Assembly: GCA_030544215.1 (NCBI GenBank)
Contig: JARZZO010000002.1
Coordinates: 29,759,395 to 29,823,394, forward strand
Length of the DNA: 64,000 nt
Direction of reading: 5' to 3'
Source of the DNA: Zantedeschia hybrid cultivar
Lineage: Eukaryota; Streptophyta; Magnoliopsida; Alismatales; Araceae
A program made the translations under genes and the position numbers. Numbering within the stretch: the first letter of the stretch is position 1; the number at the start of each line of letters is the position of its first letter. The notes under the pieces are model-generated. The model saw only the letters and a list, made by a program, of their open reading frames with translations. It did no database searches and was not told the DNA's origin. Shown piece by piece: positions 62,016 to 64,000 of the stretch.

Positions 62016-62440
62016 CTTGTGTCTCTGTAATTGATGATGACCTTCCCGGTGCCTTCCTAGAGGACGACCCGGGCGATGAAGCACTTCCTCCGCCCAGTCC
62101 CCTAGATCCTCTACGTGGTGAACCGCCCGGGAAGCCTCGTCTTCACATAGCTCTCCAAGCTCGCCCCTTCAAGCTCAGACGTCGATGCCAGAGTCTTGCC
62201 GCCGCCGGCAGAGACGACAACGACCATGGGAGGAGGGCTTCTGAGGGCCAGCGGGCATCGGGATGACCGGAGGCGCACCAGGCGGAGGCGAGGCTTCTGG
62301 AAGACCTGGGAGGAGAAGGAGGGGAGGAGCAGGACAAGGTGAGGGAGGACAGCGAAAGCACCGTCTCTGAGAAAGCCCTGTGCTCGCCGAGAAGATGAGA
62401 GCGATGGGAAAGGGATAAGGCGGTGACGGCAACCGAGGAA
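62016..62440 (-). pseudogene. rps9: First exon of a nuclear gene for plastid ribosomal protein S9, captured
   Basis: The minus-strand reading gives a Ser/Arg/Leu-rich N-terminal part of transit-peptide character. It then reads SLESYVKTRLPGRF, GTGRRKCFIARVVL and EGTGKVIINYRD, followed by a GTATGT splice donor at 62015. This is the start of the mature S9 (uS9) family; the protein is part of the plastid 30S subunit. TAG codons replace residues in FTT(stop)RI(stop)G and VVL(stop)EG, where Gln is the likely original residue in at least two. Only this exon is present. It lies upstream of and in the same direction as the kinase fragment. The exact start codon is uncertain, since the open frame runs further up without a clear ATG. 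Confidence 0.8.
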
Positions 62441-62594
62441 TCCACTTACGTACGTGTATTTACGTCCTCGGCGGAGGCAACAGGAGGGGTGGACGACGAC
62501 GGGTGGCCGAGCTAGCGGGGAGGGGGGCGACAATCAGGGCACGGAAGGGAGAAAAGAGGGAGGGAGGGAAAGGGAAGGGCAGGACTCAAGTCTT

Positions 62595-63010
62595 AGAAGG
62601 TTTTTGTTTACGGCTACAAAGTTAGCCGTTGACATAAGGAGGAGATGTCAACGGCTAACTTGTAGCTGTTGACATATATAATGTTATTATTTTTTGTTTA
62701 TATGTCAACGGCTATAGTTATAGCCGTTGACATATACATGATATATCAACGGCTAAGAGTGTAGCTGTTGATATATTTTAAGTATAGTATTTTTATTTTT
62801 TATCTTTATTGTATGCCAACGGTTAGAACTATAGTTGTTTACATATACAACATATGTCAACGGCTATATCTTTAGCCGTTGATATATCTTAAATATATGT
62901 AAATGGTCACTATAACCGTCGACATATAATCTTATTGTAGACGGTCCTGTTTTAACCGTTGACTAATATTTTCTTTATCGAAGATTGTCTTTAGCCGTCG
63001 ACATATATTC
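62595..63010. repeat. Right subterminal repeats of the CACTA element
   Basis: About nine facing pairs of ATGTCAACGGCT / AGCCGTTGACAT, matching the left array in motif and pairing. Many carry C/T or G/A changes (for example TAGCTGTTGAC). Confidence 0.8.
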
Positions 63011-63089
63011 GCTGACAAATTCCTTCTTCCCTGTAGTGATATCGTATAGCGCACAAGGCACTTACATGAATCTCAGGGAGGGGAGTCCC

Positions 63090-64000
63090 GATGTGTCTAG
63101 GGTATAAAGCCCCTTAGATAGACCAGGCAGACTAAATTGTGAAAAGACGAAAGAAAATGATTGAGTGTTACAGGCATAATTTGCAAAGAAATCAGCCAAT
63201 TGGTTTCCTTCCCTGTATGAATGATGGGTTTAAACTCCTGCAGAAGAGCCACCATTTCATCCCAGAATCTCCATAACTTCCAAGGCACCGAGTCTTTCTT
63301 GGAAAGCATGATAGCAAGAGCTAAAGAGTCCATCCCAAGGTAGTGTACTGGGAACTATAGCGCCTTACACAAGCGCAATACATCGAGCACTGCATGAAAC
63401 TCCGCTTGCAGGCTCGTCGTGGTTCCATAACAAGAGGAGTAAGCTAGCAACAAGTCACCATCTGAATTTCTAAGACAACCCCCACCTCCAGATTGAGTTT
63501 CAGACGTCCAGAAGGAGGATTCATCTAAGCAACCTTAATAACACTACGTTGAACCTATTCAGTTGGAAAGATACCAAATAGTAAGAGAAAGTGATGATCA
63601 TCTCGCTTGTTGGGCTGGAATTTTCTGAAAGAAATAACCTCTCGTCTGACCCATCAGTTAATCCTCCGAACGCATTCATTCAAACTGGATTTCTTATTGT
63701 CAAATCTGCTGGCATTTCTAGCCAGCCACAGCTCCCAGATAAAATCCAACTTGTAACTCTGTGATCTGCCCTCCATCCACACAGCCAACATGTCATACAG
63801 GTTGGTGGCAGCTTGATCTATGCCCAACATAGCAGCGTAATGTGTCCACAAAGCAACAGCTCGGTCACTTGTCACAAACAAGTGAGTGCAAGACTCCACC
63901 TGTGGTGAACAGCAACACGCACATGCCGAAGCCAAAGGGATCCCAAGCTGTTGTATATATATTAAGATCAGTAGGTAATCGGTTCCTTAATGCTCGAAGC
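63090..64000 (-). pseudogene. C-terminal end of a LINE-type ORF2: zinc-binding RT end and RNase H
   Basis: Minus strand. 63935-63654 encodes a zf-RVT-like segment with CACCC, then ESCTHLFVTSDRAVALW, and the tail FIWELWLARNASRFDNKK. Further along, 63530-63097 encodes an RNase H-like domain: GGGGCLRNSDGDLLLAY, SLQAEFHAVLDVLRLC, then (after an in-frame TAG near 63356) LGMDSLALAI. The order zf-RVT then RNase H is that of plant L1-type LINEs. The 5' part lies right of the window. Stops make it non-functional. Confidence 0.7.

Larger units (their letters stand above)
17117..63038 (-). mobile_element. CACTA (En/Spm) element carrying two captured gene fragments
   Basis: Left end CACTATAAGGAATATAGGAT, right end (complement) CACTACAGGGAAGAAGGAAT; both continue into TTTGTCAGCG. 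They are flanked by 3-bp direct repeats ATA (17114-17116, 63039-63041), the size expected for CACTA elements. Both ends carry arrays of subterminal paired repeats (GTCAACGGCT...AGCCGTTGAC). Removing the later copia insertion (38.8 kb) and solo LTR (1.9 kb) leaves about 5.2 kb. I see no transposase, so it would be non-autonomous. Its cargo is plastid RPS9 and SHAGGY-like kinase fragments, both minus strand. Strand is given for the cargo. This is a Pack-type CACTA. Confidence 0.85.

Noticed and set aside
62700..62950. Right-hand hairpins as a microRNA gene
   Set aside because: They belong to a serial array shared with the left CACTA end, so subterminal repeats explain them better.

Overview
This is a repeat-dominated window of plant nuclear DNA. 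The evidence is spliced genes with GT-AG introns, plant-type LTR retrotransposons (Ty1/copia, chromovirus-like gypsy, Tat/Ogre-like gypsy), a CACTA (En/Spm) transposon, a LINE end, and broken copies of a SHAGGY/GSK3-like kinase gene and a plastid ribosomal protein gene. The GC-rich first exons of the two gene fragments would fit a monocot, but the species cannot be fixed from sequence alone. I see no intact single-copy host gene. Almost every intact-looking reading frame belongs to a mobile element.

Layout. 1-2861: 5' end (leader, primer site, LTR) of a minus-strand copia element that continues left of the window. 3819-5340: solo LTR of the same copia family with 5-bp target duplication AGTAC. 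5346-9596: old repeats with no gene. 9597-17050: a decayed plus-strand chromovirus-like gypsy element with a 2.9-kb 5' LTR, broken gag-pol and a truncated 3' LTR. 17117-63038: a CACTA element (3-bp duplication ATA) inflated from about 5.2 kb to 45.9 kb by later insertions. 63090-64000: C-terminal end of a minus-strand LINE-type ORF2.

Inside the CACTA element lie two captured host-gene fragments, both on the minus strand: the first exon of a plastid ribosomal protein S9 gene and, downstream of it, a multi-exon SHAGGY-like kinase gene. Both are full of stops. A copia element (20893-59670, TSD CTACA) sits in the 5' part of the kinase fragment, and a 1.9-kb solo gypsy-type LTR (59883-61792, TSD GTTGT) sits in its first coding exon. 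The copia element is itself split by a 29.5-kb Tat/Ogre-like gypsy element (23097-52628, TSD CCGTG, LTRs of 1336 bp each). That element carries a 9,906-bp internal tandem duplication with 7-bp microhomology (GTACTTG) at its junctions, so it has two RT-RNase H-integrase cassettes. It also has two copies of a pair of spliced plant-mobile-domain (PMD) genes that lie antisense to gag-pol.

The most unusual signal is a dispersed palindrome, roughly TRAAWNGCGTC-N10-GACGYNWTTYA. I find 40 sites, 26 of them independent once LTR copies and the tandem duplication are discounted. The spacer is exactly 10 bp in every site but its sequence varies. The sites occur in non-coding parts of two unrelated LTR-retrotransposon families (the Tat/Ogre-like element and the solo gypsy LTR) and I saw none in the copia or CACTA sequence. 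I know of no described repeat with this structure.
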